A DNA stretch of 15,089 bases from Paracoccaceae bacterium. Its GTDB lineage: Bacteria > Pseudomonadota > Alphaproteobacteria > Rhodobacterales > Rhodobacteraceae. Numbering within the stretch: the first letter of the stretch is position 1; every line of letters begins with the position of its first letter. The notes under the pieces are model-generated. The model ran no database searches. It saw nothing but the letters and a program-made list of their open reading frames with translations, and had not been told where the DNA came from. The DNA lies in assembly GCA_002400675.1 (NCBI GenBank), contig NVQY01000030.1:3709-18797 (forward strand). Direction: 5' to 3'. A program made the position numbers and the translations under genes. Shown here one piece after another: positions 6,999 through 13,486 of this stretch.

Positions 6999-8162
6999 AT
7001 GGCTTCGATTGTCCCGAACACCCCGACCGCCTGTCTGGCGCTGGCTGATGGCACGGTGTTTTACGGCGTCGGGTTCGGGGCCACGGGACAGACGGTGGCA
7101 GAACTGTGCTTTAACACCGCGATGACCGGGTATCAGGAAATCATGACCGACCCGTCTTATGCCGGGCAGATTGTCACCTTTACGTTCCCGCATATCGGCA
7201 ATGTCGGCGTGAACCCCGATGATGACGAGACCGGCAATCCGGTGGCGGCGGGCATGGTGGTCAAATGGGACCCTACCGCGCCCAGCAGTTGGCGCAGCGC
7301 GCAGGCGCTAAAGGACTGGCTGGCCGCGCGCGGACGCATCGCCATCGGTGGCATCGACACACGGCGCCTGACCCGTGCAATCCGCCAGCAGGGCGCGCCG
7401 CATGTGGCGCTGGCGCATGACCCTGAAGGCAAGTTTGATGTGGCCGCGCTGGTGGCCGCCGCACGCGGGTTCGCCGGGCTTGAGGGCATGGATCTGGCCC
7501 GCGAAGTGACCTGTGCGCAGTCTTATCGCTGGAACGAAATGCGCTGGGCGTGGCCGGATGGCTATCCGACGCAAGAGGCCCCAAAGTTCAAGGTAGTCGC
7601 GGTGGACTATGGTGCCAAGCGTAATATCCTGCGCTGTCTGGCCTCGGCGGGGTGCGATGTGACGGTTTTGCCAGCAAGTGCGACGGCCGCTGACATTCTG
7701 GCGCATGAACCCGATGGCGTGTTCCTGTCCAACGGGCCGGGCGATCCGGCGGCGACGGGGGAATACGCGGTGCCGATGATCCGCGATATTCTGACCGACG
7801 AAACCCTGCCGGTGTTTGGTATTTGCCTTGGTCATCAGATGCTTGCGCTGGCTTTGGGCGGCACCACGGTCAAGATGAACCACGGCCATCACGGCGCCAA
7901 CCATCCGGTCAAGGACATGGACACCGGCAAGGTCGAAATCACCTCGATGAACCACGGGTTTGCCGTGGACGCCCAAACCCTGCCCGAAGGGGTGGTTGAA
8001 ACCCATCGGTCGCTGTTTGATGGGTCCAACTGCGGCATCCGCGTCACCGGCCGCCCGGTCTGGTCGGTGCAGCACCACCCCGAGGCAAGCCCCGGTCCGC
8101 AAGACAGCTTCTACCTGTTCGAACGTTTTGCCGCCGCCATGGCCGCACGCAAAACCGCCTGA
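6999..8162 (+). CDS. carA: Carbamoyl-phosphate synthase small subunit
   Basis: CarA is the glutaminase subunit that hydrolyses glutamine and channels ammonia to CarB to make carbamoyl phosphate for arginine and pyrimidines. The N-terminal CPSase_sm domain shows FNTAMTGYQEIMTDPSYAGQ (38-57) and GGIDTR (117-122). The class I glutamine amidotransferase domain shows SNGPGDP (244-250), the nucleophile elbow GICLGHQ with Cys276, MNHGHHGANHPV (293-304) and HHPEASPGP with catalytic His360 and Glu362. The 387-residue length is normal and the full triad is present. The ATG at 6999 has a weak GAAAGA 8 bases upstream. carB is not in the window, so the two subunit genes are unlinked. A good terminator follows at 8227-8256. 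Confidence 0.97.
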   Translation: MASIVPNTPTACLALADGTVFYGVGFGATGQTVAELCFNTAMTGYQEIMTDPSYAGQIVTFTFPHIGNVGVNPDDDETGNPVAAGMVVKWDPTAPSSWRSAQALKDWLAARGRIAIGGIDTRRLTRAIRQQGAPHVALAHDPEGKFDVAALVAAARGFAGLEGMDLAREVTCAQSYRWNEMRWAWPDGYPTQEAPKFKVVAVDYGAKRNILRCLASAGCDVTVLPASATAADILAHEPDGVFLSNGPGDPAATGEYAVPMIRDILTDETLPVFGICLGHQMLALALGGTTVKMNHGHHGANHPVKDMDTGKVEITSMNHGFAVDAQTLPEGVVETHRSLFDGSNCGIRVTGRPVWSVQHHPEASPGPQDSFYLFERFAAAMAARKTA

Positions 8163-8181
8163 ACAGGTTTATTCGCTCCTG

Positions 8182-8207
8182 TTAACCATATGTTAAACAT
8201 GCGTTAA
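8182..8207 (+). promoter_or_regulatory. Triple TTAA half-site array matching the CtrA box
   Basis: TTAA occurs at 8182, 8193 and 8204, separated by exactly 7 bases each time. This gives two overlapping copies of TTAA-N7-TTAA, the consensus bound by the cell-cycle response regulator CtrA of alphaproteobacteria. The last box ends 51 bases before the glycosyltransferase ATG, so the array would overlap or sit just upstream of its -35 region. The three units are direct repeats (GTTAAC, GTTAAA, GTTAAC) on one DNA face. Confidence 0.7.
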
Positions 8208-8226
8208 CCTTCTCGCGCCAATCCTG

Positions 8227-8256
8227 ATCCGGTGTTTTTCACAACCGGATTTTTTT
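8227..8256 (+). terminator. Rho-independent terminator after carA, abutting the next start codon
   Basis: ATCCGGT (8227-8233) pairs with ACCGGAT (8244-8250). Inside the loop GTG can pair with CAC across TTTTT. A run of seven T (8250-8256) follows. It lies 65 bases after the carA stop and only two bases before the glycosyltransferase ATG at 8259, so it occupies the place where that gene's ribosome binding site would be. Confidence 0.75.
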
Positions 8257-8258
8257 GG

Positions 8259-10151
8259 ATGAGCGACCCGCGCCTGCGCCTGTTATCCCCCAGCCCCGCC
8301 TCTTGGGAGGCGCATTTGCCGTTGGGGCGTTATCTGGTCGCGGCTGGGGAAATCAACCAGCAACAACTGGTGCGCGCGCTGGAAATGCAGGCGCAGATCG
8401 GCGCGCCGATTGGTGAAATCCTGATGGCAGAGGGCTGGGTTGATGGCCCGGCAGTGATGACTGCCCTGTCGCGGCAACATGGGCTTTCGCTGATCAATCT
8501 GGCGGCATCGCCGCCCAGCGCGCGGCTAATCGGTCTCAAGCCGATGGAGTTCTGGCTGAAACGCCGGGTTATCCCATGGAAAAGGCAGGGAAATTCGCTG
8601 ATGATTGCCACTTCGCGCCCCGATCTTTTCTGGCAGGTGCGCAGCGAACTGGAACATGATTGCCCGGAAATCCTGCCGGTTCTGGCATCCGAGTCCGACA
8701 TCATGGCGGCCATCGCCAGCCATTTTTGCGTGCCATTGGCGCAGGGGGCCGAAACCCGCGTGGCCCCGGAATTCAGTTGCCGCACATGGCAACCGCACAG
8801 GCCGCTGATCCTGTTGGCCGCAGGGCTGGTTCTGCTGGCCGGGGTGATGATCGCGCCAAACGGGACTTTTGGTTTGTTAAGCGTGGCTGCGGTTGGGTCG
8901 CTGCTGTTGTTCTTTGCGCTTAAGCTGATCGGGTTTGTCGCCCATCTGCTGACAAACCACCACCTGACGTCCCCCGAACCGCGGCCACACTTGCGGGTGC
9001 AGGATGTGCGGTTGCCAAAGGTTTCGGTTATGGTGCCGCTGTTTCGCGAAACAGAGATCGCCGGTGCGTTGATCCGACGCCTGATGAAACTGAGCTATCC
9101 CAAGGCCTTGCTGGACGTTGTTCTGGTGCTGGAAGAACACGATACCCTGACCCGCGAGACGCTGGAAAACACTGAACTGCCCCAGTGGATCAGGGTGTTA
9201 GAAGTGCCGGCCCATAACGGTCTGACCACCAAACCACGGGCGATGAACTATGCGTTGGATTTCTGCAAGGGTGACATTATCGGTGTTTGGGACGCCGAAG
9301 ATGCCCCGGCCCCCGATCAGATCGAACAGGTCGTGGCGCGGTTTGCCACCGCCCCGGATGATGTGGTGTGCCTGCAAGGTATCCTTGACTATTATAACCC
9401 GCGCACCAACTGGCTGGCGCGCTGTTTTACCATCGAATATTCCAGTTGGTTTCGCATTGTGTTGCCAGGGATCGCGCGCATCGGGCTGGTGGTGCCTTTG
9501 GGGGGCACCACCCTGTTTTTCCGCCGAAAACAGCTTGAAGAACTGGGCGGCTGGGATGCCCACAATGTGACCGAGGACGCCGACCTTGGGGTGCGCCTGT
9601 GCCGGGCGGGCTGGCGCACGGAACTGATTGATACCGCCACCTTTGAAGAGGCGAATTGCCGGGTGTGGCCGTGGGTGCGGCAGCGGTCGCGCTGGCTCAA
9701 GGGGTTCATGGTCACCTATCTGGTGCATATGCGCTCGCCACGCCGCTTGCTGGCCGATCTTGGGGCATGGCGGTTTTTTGGCTTTCAGGCGTTTTTCCTT
9801 GGCACCTTGGGGCAGTTTCTGCTGGCCCCGGTGCTGTGGTCGTTCTGGTTGGTGTTGCTGGGGTTTTCGCATCCGGTCGCCACGATGTTTCCCTCCTGGA
9901 TGATCTATGGCGGGGCCACCCTGTTGGCAGCAAGCGAAGCGTTGGGCCTGTTCATCGGCCTGGCCGCCGTGTCACGCCCCGGGCGGCGGCATTTGTTGCT
10001 GTTCGTGCCAACGATGATCTTCTATTTCCCGCTTGGGGTGCTGGCCGCCTACAAGGCCTTGGGGGAACTGCTGCTTAAACCGTTTTACTGGGACAAGACC
10101 CAACACGGCCACGAACAGGAGGAATCGCTACTGCACGAGGCAGAGGGGTGA
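8259..10151 (+). CDS. Membrane glycosyltransferase family 2 with N-terminal MshEN-like module
   Basis: This 630-residue inner-membrane polymerase-type glycosyltransferase probably makes or extends an exported polysaccharide. Residues about 20-80 hold two tandem MshEN/GspE-N repeats (PLGRYLVAAGEI...LVRALEMQ, then PIGEILMAEGWV...ALSRQ), a fold that binds c-di-GMP in MshE. Two membrane segments follow (about 182-200 and 204-231). The catalytic GT2 domain spans about 254-480, with VSVMVPLFRE, the DXD-like DAED (345-348), GGTTLFFRR (415-423), the TED base motif (438-440) and QRSRW (475-479). Three C-terminal hydrophobic segments end in KPFYWDKTQHG (607-617). The substrate is unknown. E. coli NfrB is a precedent for a GT2 activated through an MshEN domain. 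The ATG at 8259 has no Shine-Dalgarno sequence; a GTG at 8232 lies inside the terminator. Confidence 0.87.
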   Translation: MSDPRLRLLSPSPASWEAHLPLGRYLVAAGEINQQQLVRALEMQAQIGAPIGEILMAEGWVDGPAVMTALSRQHGLSLINLAASPPSARLIGLKPMEFWLKRRVIPWKRQGNSLMIATSRPDLFWQVRSELEHDCPEILPVLASESDIMAAIASHFCVPLAQGAETRVAPEFSCRTWQPHRPLILLAAGLVLLAGVMIAPNGTFGLLSVAAVGSLLLFFALKLIGFVAHLLTNHHLTSPEPRPHLRVQDVRLPKVSVMVPLFRETEIAGALIRRLMKLSYPKALLDVVLVLEEHDTLTRETLENTELPQWIRVLEVPAHNGLTTKPRAMNYALDFCKGDIIGVWDAEDAPAPDQIEQVVARFATAPDDVVCLQGILDYYNPRTNWLARCFTIEYSSWFRIVLPGIARIGLVVPLGGTTLFFRRKQLEELGGWDAHNVTEDADLGVRLCRAGWRTELIDTATFEEANCRVWPWVRQRSRWLKGFMVTYLVHMRSPRRLLADLGAWRFFGFQAFFLGTLGQFLLAPVLWSFWLVLLGFSHPVATMFPSWMIYGGATLLAASEALGLFIGLAAVSRPGRRHLLLFVPTMIFYFPLGVLAAYKALGELLLKPFYWDKTQHGHEQEESLLHEAEG

Positions 10152-10154
10152 GAG

Positions 10155-10175
10155 GCCGGCTTTTGCGTCGCCGGC
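10155..10175. terminator. GC hairpin between convergent genes
   Basis: GCCGGC (10155-10160), a 9-nt loop and GCCGGC (10170-10175) can form a 6-bp all-GC stem in the 34-bp gap between the glycosyltransferase and RTX stops. It is equally a hairpin on both strands. No T-run follows on either side, so it would be a weak or non-canonical bidirectional terminator. Confidence 0.35.
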
Positions 10176-10185
10176 ATCCCAAGGG

Positions 10186-11859
10186 TCAGATGATCGCCAT
10201 GTCGTCGGCCAATGCGTTGATGTTGGTGAAGCCTTCGATCACCAGTGTATCGCCCGTTGAAAAGCCGATCTCGGTATTGCCATTGACGACGGTGGCCATC
10301 GCCAGAACATCCGTCACGGTTTGTCCCGACAGGCCAAGGGCCGCACCGTCCAGTTCGATCGTGTCGCGGTTGTTGGTGAAATCGGTGATCCGATCCTGCC
10401 CGGCTGCGAACACAAACACATCCCTGCCGGTGCCGCCGGTCAGCACGTCGTTGCCGGCACCTCCGTCCAGGCGGTCGTCCCCGCCCTGACCAAACAACTT
10501 GTCGGCCTGACCACCGCCAAACAGGGTATCGCCCTGCGTTCCACCCTTGAGCCGGTCGTTGCCTTTCTCGCCAAACAACAGGTCGCTGCCGTGCGAGCCG
10601 AGCAACACATCACGCCCCGCGCCGCCATGCAACACATCCGAACCGCCTTTGCCGTCCAGTCGATCGCTGCCATCCCCGCCCGAAAGTTTGTTGGCTCCGG
10701 CGTTGCCCAGCAGCGTGTCGTCAAGGGCGGACCCGACGAGGTTCTCGATCCCGGTGAGGGTGTCGCCCTCGGCATCGCCACCTGTACCTGTTTCGGTGAT
10801 CAGATCAACAAAGACGCCACTTGCAGAACCGGCGTAACTGGCCGTGTCCACGCCCGCCTGGCCGTCGATGACATCGGCCCCCGCGCCGCCGTTCAGGACG
10901 TCCTTGCCACGTCCACCTTTCAGGATGTCGTTGCCGTCGCCGCCATCAATCCGGTCATTGCCGCCTTCGCCGTAAAGACGGTCATCGCCCGCTGCACCGG
11001 ACAGGGTGTCGTTGCCTTTGCCTGCGCGGAAGACGTCCAGACTGGCATTGCCGGCAAGGGTGTCCGCCGCCGAGCCGGAAAACACTTTCACGGTCTCGAA
11101 CGTGTGGAATTCGACCGAGCGCGCCGAGTCGCCAAAATTGACAGAATCCCCAACCCAGCCCAGACTGAGCGAATTATGTTCAACTTGGACTTTGGTAGTG
11201 GCATCCGCCCAGTCCACAATAAGGGTATCGTCGCCGTTGCCGCCGCCCAATCTGTCTTTGCCGCCCGACGTGCGCAAGGTATCGTCGCCGTCATGGCCAA
11301 AGACGTTATCATTGTAGCTGCCGAAATCACGAAAGCTGTCATCACCCGGCGTCAGTACGAGGGTTTTGGCATATTCGATGTTTTTCACCACGGTTCCGTC
11401 GGCAAAACTCTGGCCGGTGGCGGAGGATACCTTCTTCATATCCACATCCATCGCTACAGTCGTAAAGTTGAAATAGTCCTCCCACGAGTCGACGCCCGCA
11501 CCACCGTCCAACTTGTCCCAATTATAGGTAATGCCCCGGATCGTGTCGTCTCCCGATCCGGTGACCACATCCAGATGTTCAATGCCGCGATGGAACACAT
11601 ACTGCACAGCGGCCAAAGGGTCTGTGGCCGACATCAGCCGAATTCGACCTGTGTCCACTTTCATCGCCTGCGCCGGGTTGCCCCAGTCAATTTTCAGCGT
11701 ATCTTCGCCTAATCCACCTTCGACGGTTGTGCTGAAAATGCCGTCCGTGACGATATGAGGGACGGTGATGTGATCGTTCCCGTCATACGCATAGATGGCT
11801 TCTGTGTCTAAGTCCCCAATGATGATGTCATCAGAGTTGGTTCCAAAAATCAATCTCAT
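10186..11859 (-). CDS. RTX (hemolysin-type) calcium-binding protein, probable type I secretion substrate
   Basis: The 557-residue acidic protein consists largely of GGxGxDxL nonapeptide repeats, which bind calcium and fold as a parallel beta-roll outside the cell. The first half (about 1-275) has sparse or degenerate repeats separated by beta-rich inserts (GEDTLKIDWG, GSGDDTIRG, GDDTLIVDWADATTK). Dense blocks lie at about 280-340 and 377-480, joined by a linker typical of such proteins (GIENLVGSALDDTL). The C-terminus (DVFVFAAGQDRITDF, DTIELDG, then an acidic hydrophobic end, DDMAII) matches uncleaved type I secretion signals. There is no N-terminal signal peptide and no protease, lipase or adenylate cyclase domain, so the role is open; adhesion, matrix or surface layer are possibilities. 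The ATG at 11859 has AAAGGGGA upstream. No type I exporter genes are in the window. Confidence 0.87.
   Translation of the reverse strand: MRLIFGTNSDDIIIGDLDTEAIYAYDGNDHITVPHIVTDGIFSTTVEGGLGEDTLKIDWGNPAQAMKVDTGRIRLMSATDPLAAVQYVFHRGIEHLDVVTGSGDDTIRGITYNWDKLDGGAGVDSWEDYFNFTTVAMDVDMKKVSSATGQSFADGTVVKNIEYAKTLVLTPGDDSFRDFGSYNDNVFGHDGDDTLRTSGGKDRLGGGNGDDTLIVDWADATTKVQVEHNSLSLGWVGDSVNFGDSARSVEFHTFETVKVFSGSAADTLAGNASLDVFRAGKGNDTLSGAAGDDRLYGEGGNDRIDGGDGNDILKGGRGKDVLNGGAGADVIDGQAGVDTASYAGSASGVFVDLITETGTGGDAEGDTLTGIENLVGSALDDTLLGNAGANKLSGGDGSDRLDGKGGSDVLHGGAGRDVLLGSHGSDLLFGEKGNDRLKGGTQGDTLFGGGQADKLFGQGGDDRLDGGAGNDVLTGGTGRDVFVFAAGQDRITDFTNNRDTIELDGAALGLSGQTVTDVLAMATVVNGNTEIGFSTGDTLVIEGFTNINALADDMAII
10420..10731 (-). 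repeat. RTX nonapeptide block 2 (C-terminal)
   Basis: Residues about 377-480 of the RTX protein hold roughly ten consecutive GGxGxDxLx units with near-perfect 9-residue (27-bp) spacing. They end directly at the secretion-signal region. On the DNA this is a GC-rich imperfect tandem repeat. Confidence 0.8.
10840..11022 (-). repeat. RTX nonapeptide block 1
   Basis: Residues about 280-340 hold six to seven GGxGxDxLx units. The gap to block 2 is a non-repeat linker (SYAGSASGVFVDL and following) commonly found between RTX blocks. Confidence 0.75.
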
Positions 11860-11961
11860 GATAGTTCCCCTTTCGGCCCATTGTCGCGTGCAACGATAAG
11901 CCGCGCTATGATCTGGGGCAAAAACCGGTCATAGGTGGGGGAATTTCGGGGTTATTGTCAT

Positions 11962-12008
11962 AAAAACAAGCGACTATTTGGTTAAGCTGCGGCTCGCTAA
12001 ATATCGCT
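11962..12008 (-). terminator. Rho-independent terminator of the GntR-family gene
   Basis: Read on the minus strand, AGCGATATTT (12008 down to 11999) pairs with AAATA-G-TCGCT (11979 down to 11969), giving a 10-bp stem with one bulged G. TG and a run of five T (11966 down to 11962) follow. The first arm overlaps the regulator's stop codon. It separates the regulator from the RTX gene, which lies downstream on the same strand. Confidence 0.55.
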
Positions 12009-12661
12009 CAACCGCCCTGTCCCCGGGTGACGGCGTCCTGTTTCAGACGGGTCATGAAGGCGACCGAAATATGTTCCTTCAACGCCGCATCCGCCGCATC
12101 TACATCGCGCGACTGAATGGCGTCAACAATGGCGCGGTGTTCGGCCTGGGCGATCTCTCCGCGCCCTTCAACGGCCAGTGATGTGGTCGCCATCAGCGCC
12201 ATGGTGCGGTGTACCAGATCAAGCTGTTGCACCAGATAGCGGTTATGCGAGGCCAGATGCAGTTGATGGTGAAACCGCTTGTTGGCCCGTGCCAGTGCGT
12301 TGGGATCATCAATCAACGCGTCATCCGCCGACACCATTTCGCCCAGCACGCGGATTTCCTCGTCGGTGGCGTGTTGCGCGGCCAGCTTGGCGGCCAGCCC
12401 CTCTAGCTCGCGCCGCACCACGTATAGCTCGGCCATCTGGTTGTGGTTCAGGGCGGCGACGATCAGGGATCGCCCGTCGCGTTCCAGCAGGGATTGTGTT
12501 TCAAGCCGTTGCAAAGCCTCGCGAATTGGCGTGCGCGACACGCCGAACCGGTCGGCAAGGTCGCTTTCCACCAGCCGGTCACCGGGTTTGAACACGCCCA
12601 CGTCGATGGCATCAAGGATCAACTGGTAGGCATCGGTATGAGAGGGGCGGCGTTGGCGCAT
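12008..12661 (-). CDS. GntR-family transcriptional regulator, FCD (FadR) subfamily
   Basis: The 217-residue DNA-binding regulator has an N-terminal winged helix (about 8-70): LVESDLADRFGVSRTPIREAL (30-50) is the GntR helix-turn-helix, followed by the QRLETQSLLE wing. An all-helical FCD ligand domain spans about 75-205. Candidate metal/ligand residues are His131 or 132 in NKRFHHQL, His175 in AEHRAI and His197 in KEHISV. The position often held by Asp (three before the Phe) is Asn127. FCD regulators typically sense small carboxylic acids or sugar acids, but the ligand here cannot be read from sequence. It is divergent from the HAD gene, with a candidate operator between them. The ATG at 12661 has no strong Shine-Dalgarno sequence. 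A regulator of this kind often controls its neighbours and itself; here the divergent nucleotidase is the nearest candidate. Confidence 0.92.
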   Translation of the reverse strand: MRQRRPSHTDAYQLILDAIDVGVFKPGDRLVESDLADRFGVSRTPIREALQRLETQSLLERDGRSLIVAALNHNQMAELYVVRRELEGLAAKLAAQHATDEEIRVLGEMVSADDALIDDPNALARANKRFHHQLHLASHNRYLVQQLDLVHRTMALMATTSLAVEGRGEIAQAEHRAIVDAIQSRDVDAADAALKEHISVAFMTRLKQDAVTRGQGG

Positions 12662-12689
12662 TTGAGGTTCGTATCCCGGGTCGTTTCAC

Positions 12690-12701
12690 CCTGTGTACAG
12701 G
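12690..12701. promoter_or_regulatory. Candidate GntR/FCD operator
   Basis: CCTGT-GT-ACAGG is a 12-bp inverted repeat containing TGTGTACA, close to the TGTnnACA-type cores bound by FadR-subfamily regulators. It lies 29 bases upstream of the regulator's ATG, in the gap shared with the divergent HAD gene, so autoregulation is likely. A second related half (GTGCATACC) follows at 12701-12709. Confidence 0.4.
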
Positions 12702-12721
12702 TGCATACCAAAGGCGATCAA
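12693..12721 (-). promoter_or_regulatory. Weak candidate promoter of the GntR-family gene
   Basis: The minus strand reads TTGATC-N17-GTACAC. The -35 is good, the -10 poor. The -10 lies inside the palindrome, which would allow repression by occlusion. I include it mainly because of this arrangement. Confidence 0.25.
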
Positions 12722-12729
12722 CCCATGTG

Positions 12730-12758
12730 TTGAAATGAAGATGCGGCTGGCCTAGACA
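12730..12758 (+). promoter_or_regulatory. Candidate promoter of the HAD gene, giving a leaderless transcript
   Basis: TTGAAA (12730-12735), a 17-bp spacer and TAGACA (12753-12758) form a promoter whose expected start, about 7 bases downstream, coincides with the ATG at 12765. No Shine-Dalgarno sequence is visible apart from a short AGG, which fits leaderless translation. Confidence 0.5.
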
Positions 12759-12764
12759 GGCGAC

Positions 12765-13409
12765 ATGGTCAAACGCGCGTTTTCACATGTCACCGGTTGG
12801 GTTTTCGACCTCGACAACACGCTATACCCACCCCACGCGCGCCTGTTCGACCAGATCGAAATCCGCATGACCCGCTACGTGATGGAGGCCCTAGGCGTCA
12901 CCCGCCCCGAGGCCGACCGCCTGCGCCGTCTCTATTGGGCGCAATACGGCACCACGCTGGCCGGGCTGATGCGCGAACACGGCGTTGATCCCGCGCCCTA
13001 CCTTGTGAATGTGCACGACATTTCGCTGGATCACCTTGAGGTCGACACCGATCTGGCGGCGCAGATCAAGGCGCTGCCGGGGCGCTGTATCGTCTATACC
13101 AATGGCACAGCACCTTACGCCGAACGGGTACTGGCCGCGCGCGGGCTTGATGGATTGTTCGACGGGATCTACGGCGTTGAACATGCGGGGTTCCTGCCCA
13201 AACCGGAACGCGCGGCGTTCGAGGCGGTGTTTGCGCTGGACGGCATCAACCCGGCCACCGCCGCCATGTTTGAGGACGATCAACGCAATCTGGCTGCGCC
13301 GCACGACATGGGGATGCGCACCGTGCATGTGGCCCCGGATGCGCATGAGGCCGACCATATCCACCACCACACCGATGATCTGGCCGGGTTTTTGGGCCGT
13401 CTGACCTGA
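12765..13409 (+). CDS. HAD-superfamily pyrimidine 5'-nucleotidase-like hydrolase
   Basis: This 214-residue cytoplasmic phosphatase belongs to HAD subfamily IA, of the SDT1/pyrimidine 5'-nucleotidase type. Motif I is FDLDNTLY with nucleophile Asp15 and acid/base Asp17. Motif II is IVYTNGT (Thr112). Motif III is LPKPE (Lys146). Motif IV is FEDDQRN with the metal-binding acids at 170-172. A helical cap occupies about 22-95. The family dephosphorylates UMP, CMP or related small phosphates, but HAD substrates are hard to predict. The start MVKRAFSHVTGWVFDLDNT puts motif I at the usual distance from the N-terminus. The next gene begins 77 bases downstream and has its own candidate promoter. Confidence 0.9.
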   Translation: MVKRAFSHVTGWVFDLDNTLYPPHARLFDQIEIRMTRYVMEALGVTRPEADRLRRLYWAQYGTTLAGLMREHGVDPAPYLVNVHDISLDHLEVDTDLAAQIKALPGRCIVYTNGTAPYAERVLAARGLDGLFDGIYGVEHAGFLPKPERAAFEAVFALDGINPATAAMFEDDQRNLAAPHDMGMRTVHVAPDAHEADHIHHHTDDLAGFLGRLT

Positions 13410-13411
13410 AG

Positions 13412-13441
13412 TTTGACCTGACACGATGTCGCTTGGTCAAA
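13412..13441. promoter_or_regulatory. Nested inverted repeat after the HAD gene
   Basis: TTTGACC (13412-13418) and GGTCAAA (13435-13441) form a 7-bp dyad enclosing GACA-CGA-TGTC (13420-13430). TGACCTGA is also directly repeated (13402-13409 and 13414-13421). No T-run follows, so it may be an operator or a weak hairpin rather than a standard terminator. It overlaps the -35 of the next promoter. Confidence 0.4.
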
Positions 13442-13461
13442 GCCGGGGAAACGGTCTAAGA
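13433..13461 (+). promoter_or_regulatory. Candidate promoter of the FAD hydroxylase gene
   Basis: TTGGTC (13433-13438), a 17-bp spacer and CTAAGA (13456-13461) would start transcription near 13468, about 19 nt before the ATG, leaving room for the GAGG Shine-Dalgarno sequence. The hexamers are imperfect; spacing and position are good. Confidence 0.35.
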
Positions 13462-13486
13462 ACACCCCATCAAACCGAGGGCTGAC

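Noticed and set aside
8259..10151. Cellulose synthase (BcsA)
   Set aside because: The GT2 core motifs are shared, but there is no C-terminal PilZ domain and no bcsB nearby. The N-terminal MshEN-like module and the KPFYWDKTQHG end point to a different GT2 group.
10420..11022. Tandem repeats suggestive of a CRISPR array
   Set aside because: The 27-bp periodicity is continuous coding repeat (RTX nonapeptides) with no spacers and no nearby cas genes.
10321..11712. Long open frame (463 codons) on the plus strand opposite the RTX gene
   Set aside because: It is the complement of the glycine/aspartate-rich RTX repeats. The protein it would encode has no recognisable domain, while the minus-strand frame is a textbook RTX protein.
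12008..12661. GntR regulator and RTX gene as one operon
   Set aside because: A plausible terminator (11962-12008) lies directly after the regulator, and the RTX gene has a 148-bp upstream region with its own Shine-Dalgarno sequence.
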